NCBI RefSeq assembly: GCF_021398735.1 | Contig: NZ_CP090349.1 | Coordinates: forward strand, 1,184,501 to 1,248,500 | Origin: Methylobacterium oryzae | GTDB taxonomy: Bacteria > Pseudomonadota > Alphaproteobacteria > Rhizobiales > Beijerinckiaceae | DNA: 64,000 nt | Direction of reading: 5' to 3' | Part shown: in pieces, positions 19,582-28,613 of the stretch | Numbering within the stretch: position 1 is the stretch's first letter | How the letters are laid out: each line of letters begins with the position of its first letter | Notes under the pieces: generated by a model | What the model saw: the letters and a program-made list of their open reading frames with translations, nothing else | The model's database searches: none | Told to the model about the DNA's origin: nothing | Position numbers and translations under genes: made by a program

Positions 19582-20343
19582 TCACGGCTCCCGCGTGGGC
19601 AGCTTCGCGCTGGGGCAGAGGTCGACCAGGACGCAGCGCCCGCAGGCCGGGCGATGATGATGGCAGACCTTCTGCCCGTGCAGCATCAGGATCTCGTGAT
19701 TGTCGTAGAGATCCTGCGCGCTCCAGTCCGCGGGGAGCTGCGCCCGCAGGATCGGGTGCGACGGGCCGACATCGACCCGCCTGCCGATCAGCCCGAGGCG
19801 CTGGGCGACCCGATGATGGTGGCTGTCGACCGGCAGCGCCGGCATCCGCAGAGTGGAGAAGGACAGGACCGCCGCGCTGGTCTTCGGCCCGACGCCCGGG
19901 ATCGCCTGCAGCCATTCCCGCGCCGCCTCGACCTCCATATCGGCCAGGAAGGCGAGGTCGAGGCTGCCGTGCCGGTCGCGCAGGGCGCGGAGCACGTCGC
20001 GGATACGCGGCGCCTTCAGCTCCGGCCAAGTCACGCCCGCGATGGCGGCCTCGATCGCCGGCACGTCCGCGTCGAGCATCGCGTCCCAGTCGGGGAAGCG
20101 CGCCCGCAGCGCCTTGAAGGCCCGGCCGGATTCGGCATTGCGGGTCCGGTGCGACAGGAGCGACGAGACGAGCTCGCTGACCGGATCGAGGCTGTGGAAG
20201 TACGGGATCGGGCAGCCGTAGACCGGGCAGAGCCGCGCGTGGACGGCGAGCGCCTTCTCGGCCAGGGCTGGATCCGCGACGGCGGGGACCGCCTTGCGGC
20301 GTGAACGCGGGACGGTCGCGGATCTGAGGTCGGCGGCGGGCAT
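19582..20343 (-). CDS. endonuclease III-like DNA glycosylase (HhH-GPD, 4Fe-4S)
   Basis: 253 residues. The helix-hairpin-helix AIPGVGPKTSAAVLSF has catalytic Lys154, and Asp173 in PVDSHHHRV is at exactly the Nth spacing (19 residues vs 18 in E. coli Nth). A C-X6-C-X2-C-X5-C iron-sulfur loop (KVCHHHRPACGRCVLVDLC) lies near the end. Such enzymes remove oxidised pyrimidines, with lyase activity. It differs from canonical Nth in a 35-residue N-terminal extension and in CPVYGCPIPY, so it may be a second paralogue in this genome. Confidence 0.85.
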   Translation of the reverse strand: MPAADLRSATVPRSRRKAVPAVADPALAEKALAVHARLCPVYGCPIPYFHSLDPVSELVSSLLSHRTRNAESGRAFKALRARFPDWDAMLDADVPAIEAAIAGVTWPELKAPRIRDVLRALRDRHGSLDLAFLADMEVEAAREWLQAIPGVGPKTSAAVLSFSTLRMPALPVDSHHHRVAQRLGLIGRRVDVGPSHPILRAQLPADWSAQDLYDNHEILMLHGQKVCHHHRPACGRCVLVDLCPSAKLPTREP

Positions 20344-20504
20344 GTCGGGCGAATCCGCCAGCCGCCGCCCCTGTTCCTGGCGGTACGAGGCAGCGGCGAT
20401 CTGTCCGCATCGTCGGGTCCGCGCGCTTCCAGCGGAGAGCAGGGCGCGCTCGATTCCGAGGCGGTCGTCGCGACCGAAGGGCGCCGCCGCCGGCCCGCGC
20501 TCGC

Positions 20505-21272
20505 CTATTTCACCAGCGCGTAGATGTTCACGTCGAGACTGTCGTCGGTGCTGTCCTTGAGGTCGGTGGCGTACTCCTCCACGAACCGGTCCTGCACGAC
20601 AATGTCCTTGGCATCGAGGTAGGCGGTCAGCGTCTCGTAGGTGCTGTCGATCGACTCGTAGGAGCCCTTATGGGCGAAGCGCAGCGCCTTGCCGGAGGGC
20701 GTCGTGCCGAAGCGCAGGCCGTCGGTCTCGGCTGGTGCCGGGCTCGGCGCGGCCGCCACCGGGACCATCGCCTCGAACTCGAAGCCGTCGTCGTCCGTGC
20801 GGGTGAAGACCGCGAGCGGCCGGCCGGCCGGCGCGACGCCGAGCTTGGCGAGGTCGGCCTCGATCCGCGCGAAGGCCTGCTTCAGGTTCGGCACGGCCTC
20901 CTCCCACTTGGTCTTGCCGGACAGGATCGCGGCTGGCTTGGCCGGGAGGGTTACCTCGTCGACGTCGCCGGGCTCGCCGGCCTTCTCGATGAGCGTGGGC
21001 CGGCCGGGGGTCCCCGTGCTCGTGGCCGGGGGCGTTGCCGCCGCAGACTGGCCCGCGGGCGGGGGCGCCACCGATTGCTGCGGGGCCGGGGCTGCGCTCT
21101 TGTCCGGGTCGGCGACCGGGTTCGGCGCGGTCGTGGTCGGCAGCGGGTTCGTCTGGGCCGGCGCGGGCGCCGTGGAGGGCGGCGGCGCGGGCTGCTGCTG
21201 GGCGGCGATCGGGCCGGCCGACGCGAGCACGAGGGCGGCCGAGAGGGCGACGAGCGGACGAAGGCGGATCAC
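20505..21272 (-). CDS. secreted protein with GyrI-like C-terminal domain
   Basis: 255 residues from a GTG at 21272 with GGAGCG upstream. A signal peptide (1-24, ending AQQ) is followed by a ~75-residue Pro/Ala/Thr linker of low complexity, then a GyrI/SOUL-type effector-binding fold (about 100-255) with TLPAKPAAILSGKTKWEEAVPN and EEYATDLKDS. Exported GyrI-like proteins are common in Hyphomicrobiales; their ligand is unknown. It is divergent from dapF. Confidence 0.72.
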   Translation of the reverse strand: MIRLRPLVALSAALVLASAGPIAAQQQPAPPPSTAPAPAQTNPLPTTTAPNPVADPDKSAAPAPQQSVAPPPAGQSAAATPPATSTGTPGRPTLIEKAGEPGDVDEVTLPAKPAAILSGKTKWEEAVPNLKQAFARIEADLAKLGVAPAGRPLAVFTRTDDDGFEFEAMVPVAAAPSPAPAETDGLRFGTTPSGKALRFAHKGSYESIDSTYETLTAYLDAKDIVVQDRFVEEYATDLKDSTDDSLDVNIYALVK

Positions 21273-21467
21273 GTAGGGCGCTCCGGTCGAGGCCCACGGA
21301 TGATCGCGCGGGCTCCCGCGGCGTAACCTAGTGGCGAACGGGACGGCCCGCGAGGGCGCCGCGGACGAGAGCCGCGGGTGCGGCGCATCTGCCACGCCGT
21401 GGCACCCCTCGCGCCGGGCAACGGCTTTTGCGATATAGCCCGCGCCTTCCTCCAACCGCGGGACCGC

Positions 21468-22355
21468 ATGAGCGCACTCGCCCACAGACGCTTCCTGAAG
21501 ATGCACGGCGCCGGCAACGCGATCGTGGTGCTGGACCTGCGCGGCTCCGCGGCGAAAGTCCGGCCCGAGGAGGCGCGGGCGATCGCCCAGGATCCCGGCT
21601 CGACCTTCGATCAGCTGATGGTCCTGCACGATCCCGTGAGCCCGGGCACCGACGCGTTCATGCGCATCTACAACACCGACGGTTCGGAATCGGGCGCCTG
21701 CGGCAACGGCACGCGCTGCGTCGCCTACGCGATGCTCGACGACCCGGCCATGGCGCGGCCGGCCGAGGGCGGCCGGCTCACCCTGGAGACCAGGGCCGGC
21801 CTGCTCGGAGTGCGCCGCGTCTCGGAGCGCGCCTTCACGGTCGATATGGGCCGGCCGCGGCTCGCCTGGGACGAGATCCCCCTGTCCGAGCCGTTCCCCG
21901 ACACCCGCCGGATCGAGCTGCAGATCGGCCCGATCGACGACCCGATCCTGCACTCGCCGGGCGCCGTGAACATGGGCAACCCGCACGCGGTGTTCTTCGT
22001 GGAGCAGGATCCGGACAGCTTCGACCTCGCCCGGATCGGCCCGATGCTGGAGAACCACCCGCTGTTCCCGGAGCGCGCCAACATCTCGGTGGCGCAGGTG
22101 ACGGGCCGCGAGGCGATCAAGCTCCGCGTCTGGGAGCGGGGGGCCGGGCTGACGCTCGCCTGCGGCACCGCCGCCTGCGCCACCGTGGTGGCCGCCTCGC
22201 GCCTGCGGATGATCGGCCGGCAGGCCAGCGTCGCGCTGCCGGGCGGCGAGCTGTTCGTCGAGTGGCGCGCCGACGACCATGTCCTGATGACCGGTCCGGT
22301 CGCGCTCGTCGCCGAGGGGACCCTGGCGCCGGAGCTGTTCGACAGCGCGGCCTGA
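21468..22355 (+). CDS. dapF: diaminopimelate epimerase
   Basis: 295 residues. It interconverts LL- and meso-diaminopimelate for lysine and peptidoglycan. Both catalytic cysteines are present: Cys78 in [10 protein letters not shown] and Cys232 in [10 protein letters not shown]. Its stop shares one base with the mtaB start (TGATG), so the two are coupled, as in many alphaproteobacteria. Confidence 0.95.
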   Translation: MSALAHRRFLKMHGAGNAIVVLDLRGSAAKVRPEEARAIAQDPGSTFDQLMVLHDPVSPGTDAFMRIYNTDGSESGACGNGTRCVAYAMLDDPAMARPAEGGRLTLETRAGLLGVRRVSERAFTVDMGRPRLAWDEIPLSEPFPDTRRIELQIGPIDDPILHSPGAVNMGNPHAVFFVEQDPDSFDLARIGPMLENHPLFPERANISVAQVTGREAIKLRVWERGAGLTLACGTAACATVVAASRLRMIGRQASVALPGGELFVEWRADDHVLMTGPVALVAEGTLAPELFDSAA

Positions 22356-23581
22356 TGGCGGTCGAGACCCTCACCTTCGGCTGCCGCCTCAACACCGTCG
22401 AGTCCGAGGCCCTGCGGGCCCACGCGGCTGCGGACGGGCGCGACCGGGTGGTGGTGAACACCTGCGCGGTGACCGCCGAGGCCGGGCGGCAGGCCCGCAA
22501 GGCGATCCGGCGCATCGCCCGGGAGCGGCCCGGCGCCGAGATCGTCGTCACCGGCTGCGGCGCCGAGGTCGAGACGGAGGCCTACGCGGCCATGCCGGAG
22601 GTGGCGCGCCTCGTCGGCAACGCCGAGAAGCTGCGGCCGGAGGGCTGGTCTGCGGCCGCGACCGGTCCGGGCGCCGTCATGGCGGCGCGGGTGGCCGAGC
22701 CGACGCGGGTCGAGGCGGTCGCCGGGCACACCCGCGCCTTCGTGCCCGTGCAGAACGGCTGCGACCATCGCTGCACCTTCTGCGTGATCCCGTTCGGGCG
22801 GGGCGTCTCCCGCTCGGTGCCGGAGGCGGACGTGATCGCGCAGGTCGAGACCCTCGTGGCCCGTGGCGGGCGCGAGGTGGTGCTGACCGGCGTCGACCTC
22901 ACCGCCTACGGCCGCGACCTCGCCGGCCCGGCCCCGACCCTCGGCGGTCTCGTGCGGGCGATCCTCCGGGCGGTGCCCGACCTCGCGCGCCTGCGCCTCT
23001 CCTCGATCGATTCTGTCGAGGCCGACGACGCCCTGATGGCGGCGATCGCCGAGGAGGAGCGGCTCATGCCGCACCTGCACCTGTCGCTGCAGGCCGGCGA
23101 CGACCTGATCCTCAAGCGCATGAAGCGCCGGCACCTGCGCGCCGACGCGATCCGCTTCTGCGAGACGGTGCGGCGGCTGCGACCCGACATCGTGCTCGGC
23201 GCCGACCTGATCGCGGGCTTCCCGACCGAGACGGAGGCGCAGTTCGCCCGCTCCCTCGACCTCGTGGCGGAATGCGGCCTGACGCACCTGCACGTCTTCC
23301 CCTATTCCCCGCGTCCCGGCACGCCGGCCGCGCGCATGCCGCCGGTTGCGCCAGACGTGGTCCGTGCGCGGGCGGCGCGGCTGCGCGAGGCGGGTGCGGG
23401 TGCCCTGCGGCGGCACCTCGACGCGCAGGTCGGGCGCCGCCTGACGGTCCTGGCCGAGCGAGGCGGCGTCGGGCGGAGTGTGGATTTCACGGCCGTGCGA
23501 CTGGCGGCCGATGAGGCGCCCGGGACGTTCCACAGCATCGCCATCGCGGGGCACGACGGGGCGCGGCTGATCGGCGCCTAG
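22355..23581 (+). CDS. mtaB: tRNA t6A37 methylthiotransferase MtaB
   Basis: 408 residues. The MTTase N-terminal domain starts TFGCRLNTVES with Cys ligands in VVNTCAV and VTGCGAE. The radical-SAM cluster is CDHRCTFCVIPFGRG (CxxxCxxC, near residue 130), and a TRAM-like tail follows. It makes ms2t6A37 from t6A37 in tRNAs decoding ANN. It overlaps dapF by one base. Confidence 0.93.
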   Translation: MAVETLTFGCRLNTVESEALRAHAAADGRDRVVVNTCAVTAEAGRQARKAIRRIARERPGAEIVVTGCGAEVETEAYAAMPEVARLVGNAEKLRPEGWSAAATGPGAVMAARVAEPTRVEAVAGHTRAFVPVQNGCDHRCTFCVIPFGRGVSRSVPEADVIAQVETLVARGGREVVLTGVDLTAYGRDLAGPAPTLGGLVRAILRAVPDLARLRLSSIDSVEADDALMAAIAEEERLMPHLHLSLQAGDDLILKRMKRRHLRADAIRFCETVRRLRPDIVLGADLIAGFPTETEAQFARSLDLVAECGLTHLHVFPYSPRPGTPAARMPPVAPDVVRARAARLREAGAGALRRHLDAQVGRRLTVLAERGGVGRSVDFTAVRLAADEAPGTFHSIAIAGHDGARLIGA

Positions 23582-23668
23582 CGCCCGGTCTTCCTGGCCT
23601 GTCACGCTCCGTGCCGGCCCCGAAAGGACGGATGCGGTCCAGGCGCATGTTCAATCGTGCCCGCCGCC

Positions 23669-23757
23669 GTCTTTGCGAGCGGAGCGAAGCAATCCAGTGG
23701 CGCCAGGTCTCCCGATGTCGCGCTGCCCTGGGTCGCTTCGCTGCGCTCGCGATGATG
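23669..23757 (-). repeat. dispersed inverted-repeat element, copy B
   Basis: The reverse complement of this stretch matches copy A (6776-6869) nearly base for base in both arms and much of the centre (GCGAGCGCAGCGAAGCGACC ... CACTGGATTGCTTCGCT). The central ~15 bp differ. It lies between mtaB and the convergent pseudouridine synthase gene, so it could act as a bidirectional hairpin at their shared 3' ends. Confidence 0.85.
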
Positions 23758-23763
23758 CGAGGC

Positions 23764-24438
23764 TCACGCGCCCATCGTCGCCACGGCTTCGGCGACGTGC
23801 GGTGGGGGCGGCGCCGTCACCGTGATGGCCTCCCGTTTAGGATAAAGCGGGATCGACAGCGCCCGCGCGTGGAGGTGCAGCGCGCTCCCGCGGGGCGCGC
23901 CGCCGTAGACCGCGTCGCCCAGGATCGGCCAGCCGGAGGCGGCGCAGTGGACCCGGAGCTGGTGGGTCCGCCCGGTGACCGGCTTCAGCTCCAGCCACGT
24001 CCGCCCCCCGGCGCGGCCGAGCACCCGCCAGTGCGTCAATGACGGGTCGCCCGCGGGGTCGGCCTTCATCCACCACGAGCGCGGATCGTCCGAGCGGCGG
24101 GCCAGCGCCAGGTCGATGCTGCCTTCCTCCTCGGCGGGACCGCCGGCCACGATCGCCCAGTAGGTCTTGTCGACGGCGCTGCCGGAGAAGAGCTTTCCGA
24201 GCCGCGCCAGAGCCTTGGCGTGGCGGCCCAGCGCGAGGCAGCCGGAGGTGTCGCGGTCGAGCCGGTGCGCGGCCTCCGGCCGGCGGGGCAGGCCGAACCG
24301 GAGCGCGTCGAGGTGGTCGGTGAGCGTCTCGCCGCCGCGGGGGCCCGGATGGACCGGCAAACCCGCCGGCTTGTCGATGACGAGCAGCAGGGCATCGCGG
24401 TAGAGGAGGCGCGCGCCTATGTCGAAGGCGTTGGACAT
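23764..24438 (-). CDS. RluA-family pseudouridine synthase
   Basis: 224 residues, a short RluA-type enzyme without an S4 domain. The catalytic Asp is in AAHRLDRDTSGCLAL (near residue 62), with KPAGLPVHPG before it and GRTHQLRVHCAASGWPILGD after it. It isomerises U in rRNA or tRNA; the length and lack of S4 suggest an RluA/TruC-like tRNA or 23S target. The exact site cannot be told. Confidence 0.88.
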   Translation of the reverse strand: MSNAFDIGARLLYRDALLLVIDKPAGLPVHPGPRGGETLTDHLDALRFGLPRRPEAAHRLDRDTSGCLALGRHAKALARLGKLFSGSAVDKTYWAIVAGGPAEEEGSIDLALARRSDDPRSWWMKADPAGDPSLTHWRVLGRAGGRTWLELKPVTGRTHQLRVHCAASGWPILGDAVYGGAPRGSALHLHARALSIPLYPKREAITVTAPPPPHVAEAVATMGA

Positions 24439-24495
24439 CCGGATCGGCTAGAGGGTCGGTGTCGGCGGGGCAAGGTGGGGCGAGGACGCGATTTC

Positions 24496-25896
24496 ATGGC
24501 GAGCGAGGAGAAGCCCGGCTGGTTCGGACGCCTGTTCGGGCGCAAAGGCCAGCCCGCGCCCGAGGACAGAGCCGAGGATCAGGCCGAGGACAAGCCCGAG
24601 GCCGAGCTTCCGGCCGGGGCGGCCTCGCCCTCCGAGGGGGAGCCGGACTTCACCACCGCCGCGGAAGATGTCACCCACGTCCCGCTGCCGCCCGAGGAGA
24701 CCGGGGAGCCGGTCCCGGACGCGGTCGAGGGTGCGGACCTGCTGCCCGTGGAGGGCGAGCCGGAGCGCCCGCCGGCCGGCACCGCCGGTGACGATCCCGC
24801 GCACGGCGCCGACCCGGTCGATACGGGTGATATGAACCGCGAGCCGGTGGTGGAGCCGGCTGCCGACGTGCAGCCCGAGATTCAATCCGATTCCCAGCCC
24901 GACATCCAGCCGGTCGACAGCGCCGCGGCCCTCGCGCACGACGCCGGCGCCGGGCCGGACCGCGAGCCGGAGGCCAAGGGCTGGTGGAGCCGCCTCACCT
25001 CCGGGATGAAGCGGACCTCGTCGGCGCTGTCCGACCGGGTCACGGGCCTGTTCACCAAGCGCAAGCTCGACGCCACGACCCTGGAGGACCTGGAGGACGC
25101 CCTGATACAGGCCGATTTCGGCCTGGAGACCGCGATGCGGGTCTCGGAGGCCGTCGGCAAGGGCCGCTACGAGAAGGGCATCTCGCCCGACGAGGTCCGG
25201 GCGATCCTGGCCGCGGAGGTGGAGCGGGCGCTGGAGCCCGTGGCGGTGCCGCTGACGATCGACGACGCCCGGAAGCCCTTCGTGATCCTGACGGTCGGCG
25301 TGAACGGCGCCGGCAAGACCACGACGCTCGGAAAGCTCGCCTCGAAGCTGCGGGCGGAGGGGCGCACCGTGATGCTCGCGGCCGGCGACACCTTCCGCGC
25401 GGCGGCGATCGACCAGCTCAAGGTCTGGGGTGCGCGCACCGGCACGCCGGTGGTGAGCGGCGCGCAGGGGGCGGACGCGGCGGGCCTCGCCTTCGACGCC
25501 CTGAAGCAGGCGGGCACCGCCGGCACCGACGTGCTGCTGATCGACACGGCCGGCCGGCTCCAGAACAAGGCCGGCCTGATGGCCGAGCTGGAGAAGATCG
25601 TCCGCGTCCTGCGCAAGCAGGACCCGGAGGCGCCGCACGCCACGCTCCTCGTCCTCGACGCCACGGTCGGCCAGAACGCGCTCAGCCAGGTGGAGCTGTT
25701 CTCGCAGGCCGCGCCGGTCTCGGGCCTGGTGATGACCAAGCTCGACGGCACCGCCCGGGGCGGCATCCTGGTGGCGCTGGCGGCGAAGTTCGACCTGCCG
25801 GTGCACTTCATCGGTGTCGGCGAGGGCGTGGAGGATCTGGAGCCCTTCGCGGCCCGCGACTTCGCCCGGGCGATCGCCGGGCTGGAGAAGGATTAG
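24496..25896 (+). CDS. ftsY: signal recognition particle receptor FtsY
   Basis: 466 residues. A long acidic, Pro-rich A domain (1-~160, many Glu/Asp) for membrane contact precedes the N domain (helical bundle, about 175-250) and the G domain. GTPase motifs: GVNGAGKTTT near 268, DTAGR near 352, TKLDGTARGG near 413. With Ffh and 4.5S RNA it delivers membrane proteins to the translocon. Septation protein A follows after about 100 bp. Confidence 0.95.
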   Translation: MASEEKPGWFGRLFGRKGQPAPEDRAEDQAEDKPEAELPAGAASPSEGEPDFTTAAEDVTHVPLPPEETGEPVPDAVEGADLLPVEGEPERPPAGTAGDDPAHGADPVDTGDMNREPVVEPAADVQPEIQSDSQPDIQPVDSAAALAHDAGAGPDREPEAKGWWSRLTSGMKRTSSALSDRVTGLFTKRKLDATTLEDLEDALIQADFGLETAMRVSEAVGKGRYEKGISPDEVRAILAAEVERALEPVAVPLTIDDARKPFVILTVGVNGAGKTTTLGKLASKLRAEGRTVMLAAGDTFRAAAIDQLKVWGARTGTPVVSGAQGADAAGLAFDALKQAGTAGTDVLLIDTAGRLQNKAGLMAELEKIVRVLRKQDPEAPHATLLVLDATVGQNALSQVELFSQAAPVSGLVMTKLDGTARGGILVALAAKFDLPVHFIGVGEGVEDLEPFAARDFARAIAGLEKD

Positions 25897-25997
25897 GCGG
25901 CGGCCGCTCGAAGGTCTCAGGTGCGCGATGTCATGGACATCGCGCGCTCCGCGTTCCACACACCCCGGCGAATCCCGTCCGACGCTCTCAGCCGACC

Positions 25998-26642
25998 GTG
26001 AGCGCCGCAGCCGAGCCAACCGAGCGTATGCAGATCGAATCCGTCCCCCCGCACCGCCACCTGCCGCCGCTCGTGAAGCTGGCGCTGGAACTCGGGCCGC
26101 TGGTGCTGTTCTTCCTCGGCAACGCCTATTCCGAGAAGTTCGGCGTCGCCCCGGACCAGAAGCTGTTCGTGGCCACGGGCGTGTTCATCGCGGCGACCGT
26201 GGTGGCTCTGGCGATCCACTACGTGATGGTGCGCCGCCTGCCGATCATGCCGCTCGTGTCCGGCGTGGTGGTGGTGGTGTTCGGCGGCCTGACCCTGGCG
26301 CTGCAGGACAAGACCTTCATCATGGTCAAGCCGACCATCGTGAACGCCCTGTTCGGCACCGTGCTGCTCGGCGGCCTCGTGTTCGGGCGCTCGCTGCTGT
26401 CGGTGGTGCTCGACTCGATGTTCAGCCTCACCGACGAGGGCTGGCGGAAGCTCACCTTCCGCTGGGGCGTGTTCTTCTTCGTGCTGGCGGCTCTCAACGA
26501 GCTGGTCTGGCGGACCCAGACGGAGGATTTCTGGGTCAACTTCAAGGTGTTCGGCATCATGCCGATCACCGTGCTGTTCGCCCTCGCGCAGACGCCGCTG
26601 CTCACCCGCTACGAGCGCAAGAAGGCGCAGCCGGAGGCGTGA
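25998..26642 (+). CDS. septation protein A (IspZ/YciB family)
   Basis: About 214 residues; a GTG at 25998 or an ATG at 26028 (204 residues) may be the start, neither with a good ribosome site. Five or so membrane helices, beginning LALELGPLVLFFLGNAY, with the family motifs KPTIVNALFG and FGIMPITVLFALAQ. The family is an inner-membrane protein involved in intracellular septation and cell-envelope integrity. It converges with ccmG, whose stop is 3 bp away. Confidence 0.85.
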   Translation: MSAAAEPTERMQIESVPPHRHLPPLVKLALELGPLVLFFLGNAYSEKFGVAPDQKLFVATGVFIAATVVALAIHYVMVRRLPIMPLVSGVVVVVFGGLTLALQDKTFIMVKPTIVNALFGTVLLGGLVFGRSLLSVVLDSMFSLTDEGWRKLTFRWGVFFFVLAALNELVWRTQTEDFWVNFKVFGIMPITVLFALAQTPLLTRYERKKAQPEA

Positions 26643-26645
26643 CGC

Positions 26646-27260
26646 CTACTGCGCCGCCGCGACCTTGCCGGCCGCGCGGATGCGGGCGAGCACGCTGGAA
26701 AAATTCTCCGGCGTGAGGATGCCGACCAGCTTGTCGCGGATCACGCCGTCGGGCCCGATGATGAAGGTCTCGGGCACGCCGTAGACGCCGAAATCGATCG
26801 CCGCGCGGCCGCCGGCATCGGCCCCCACCGCGCTGAACGGCACGCCGTGCCGGGTCAGGAAGCGCTGGCCGGCCTCGGGGTTCGGCTCCTTGTAGTCGAT
26901 CCCCACGAGCCGGATGCCGGGCTCCTTCGCCAGCCGCATCAGCATCGGGTGCTCCACTTGGCAGGGCGCGCACCACGAGGCGAAGACGTTGAGCACGGTG
27001 ATCTGGCCCTTGAGGTCCGCGCTCGACAGGCCGGGCACGGGCGCGCCGTTGGCGGTCAGCCCCGGCACCGCGGGCAGGTCGAAGCGCGGGACCGGCTTGC
27101 CGATCATCGCGGAGGGGAGGGCGGCCGGGTCGGCGCCGGAGCGCAGGCGCAGGAACAGCACGGCGGCGAGCGCCGCGAAGACGAGCGCCGGCAGGATCAG
27201 CAGCAGCGAGCGGCGGACCGGCGGTGTCCGGCCGGCGGTGTCGTCGAGGGGCGCGCTCAT
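26646..27260 (-). CDS. ccmG: thiol:disulfide interchange protein CcmG/DsbE
   Basis: 204 residues. An N-terminal membrane anchor (about 17-38) and a thioredoxin fold with VFASWCAPCQVEHPML (active-site CxxC) and the cis-Pro segment GVPETFIIGPDG. It reduces apocytochrome c cysteines in the periplasm before heme attachment. The ATG overlaps the ccmD stop (ATGA), so it is in one operon ccmC-ccmD-ccmG. Confidence 0.93.
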   Translation of the reverse strand: MSAPLDDTAGRTPPVRRSLLLILPALVFAALAAVLFLRLRSGADPAALPSAMIGKPVPRFDLPAVPGLTANGAPVPGLSSADLKGQITVLNVFASWCAPCQVEHPMLMRLAKEPGIRLVGIDYKEPNPEAGQRFLTRHGVPFSAVGADAGGRAAIDFGVYGVPETFIIGPDGVIRDKLVGILTPENFSSVLARIRAAGKVAAAQ

Positions 27261-27400
27261 CGCCGGTCCTCGCCGAAGCCCCTGAGGGCGCGCCGCTGCG
27301 CCCGGCGGTCGCGCAGGGCGTTGCCCACGAGGGCGACCATCACCACCGCCGTGAACGCGTAGGCGGCCAGGATGAAGCCGCCGTGAGACCCGAGATCCAT
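27257..27400 (-). CDS. ccmD: heme exporter protein CcmD
   Basis: 47 residues: MDLGSHGGFILAAY, one membrane helix, then a basic tail (RDRRAQRRALRGFG). This is the standard CcmD plan; the protein helps release holo-CcmE from CcmABC. An AGGAGG site (minus strand, just above 27400) precedes the ATG. The stop overlaps ccmG and the start is 10 bp after the ccmC stop. Confidence 0.9.
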   Translation of the reverse strand: MDLGSHGGFILAAYAFTAVVMVALVGNALRDRRAQRRALRGFGEDRR

Positions 27401-27410
27401 CGCGGTCCTC

Positions 27411-28229
27411 CTAGACCGGCTGCCCGACCGGCATCGCGGCCGGTGTCGGGGTGAGGCGCGGCTGGGCGCGGTCGAGGCGCTCGGCCTCGCGGATCGTCAG
27501 CGTCCGCACCCGGCGGCGCATGATCTCGGTGCGCATCGCGTAGAGGTGCAGGGTCATCCCGCCGAGGGTCGCGGCGGCGATCATGACCAGCAGCGGGTGG
27601 AGCATCGAGGGATCGATGGTGGAGCCGCCCATGCGCAGGATCGAGGCCGGCTGATGAAGCGTCGACCACCAGTTCACCGAGAACTTGATGATCGGCAGGT
27701 TCACGGCGCCGACCAGCGTCAGGATCGCCACCGCGCGCGCGGCGCGGTTCGGATCCTCCAGGGTCCGCCACAGGGCGATGATGCCGCAGTAGATCAGCAG
27801 CAGGATCAGCATGGAGGTCAGGCGCGCGTCCCAGACCCAGTAGGTGCCCCACATGGGCTTGCCCCACAGCGAGCCGGTCACGAGGCAGATCAGCGTGAAG
27901 GCGGCCCCGATCGGCGCGGCCGCCCGCTGGGCGACGTCGGCCAGCGGGTGGCGCCAGACCAGGGTTCCGATCGCCGACACGCTCATCGCGCCGTAGAAGA
28001 ACACGCCGAGCCACGCCGCCGGGACGTGGATGTACATGATCCGCACCGTCTCGCCCTGCTGGTAGTCGGGCGGCACCACGAAGAAGGTCTGGTACAGGCC
28101 CAGGGCCAGCACGCCGAGGGACAGGGCCGTCAGCCAAGGCACGAGCGCCCCCGACCACCGCATGAAGTGGCTGGGGTTCGACAGGCGGGTCCAGAGGGAA
28201 GGCGTCATCGCGGCAGCTGTCTCGGACAT
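27411..28229 (-). CDS. ccmC: heme exporter / cytochrome c maturation protein CcmC
   Basis: 272 residues, six membrane helices. The tryptophan-rich heme-handling motif WGTYWVWDARLTS (near residue 128) and periplasmic His residues (YIHVPAAW, NWWSTLHQ) are present. It loads heme onto CcmE. The usual upstream partners ccmA and ccmB are not here: about 380 bp of non-coding DNA and a divergent gene lie upstream. Confidence 0.94.
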   Translation of the reverse strand: MSETAAAMTPSLWTRLSNPSHFMRWSGALVPWLTALSLGVLALGLYQTFFVVPPDYQQGETVRIMYIHVPAAWLGVFFYGAMSVSAIGTLVWRHPLADVAQRAAAPIGAAFTLICLVTGSLWGKPMWGTYWVWDARLTSMLILLLIYCGIIALWRTLEDPNRAARAVAILTLVGAVNLPIIKFSVNWWSTLHQPASILRMGGSTIDPSMLHPLLVMIAAATLGGMTLHLYAMRTEIMRRRVRTLTIREAERLDRAQPRLTPTPAAMPVGQPV

Positions 28230-28535
28230 CGTGGAAGCGGTCTAGCCTAGGGTGCGGTGCAGCAACAATGCGGGTCGGCGGCGCAGGCGGCGGGGGGGCC
28301 GCAATGGCATCGTGCGCCGGGCCGGACCCCGTCAGGCCTTCGGATCCGAGAAGCTGCTGTACGACTGCGCCGACAACGAGCCGACTTCCTGAGACGTCCG
28401 CGACGCACGCGCTCTCCCGCACGGGAGCGGGGACCCGCGCCACGCCCGCACGTGTCCGACGATGACGCACGTCCGCGGCCGCAGCTTTTCGCGTCCGAGC
28501 CTTGCGCATCGCGGGCGGATTGCGCATATAGATGT
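28230..28535. other. non-coding stretch between ccmC and the LexA-controlled operon
   Basis: No convincing gene on either strand. A TATAGA box (28527-28532) at the right end may be the -10 of the rightward operon; the best -35 (TTGCGC, 28502-28507) is 19 bp away, which is wide. The ccmC promoter should lie at the left end but was not resolved. Confidence 0.5.
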
Positions 28536-28550
28536 GAACAAAAAGAGAAC
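28536..28550. promoter_or_regulatory. LexA box (SOS operator), GAAC-N7-GAAC
   Basis: GAAC AAAAAGA GAAC is an exact match to the alphaproteobacterial LexA consensus (GTTC-N7-GTTC on the other strand), including an A-rich spacer. It lies 4 bp after a TATAGA -10 and 63 bp before the ATG of the next gene, over the expected transcription start. LexA binding here should repress the operon until DNA damage. Confidence 0.85.
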
Positions 28551-28613
28551 GGAAGAGCGTCCCCGATAAAAGCTGTGGACGACGCGACCTCACCCTGACG
28601 GACCGAGCGCCCC

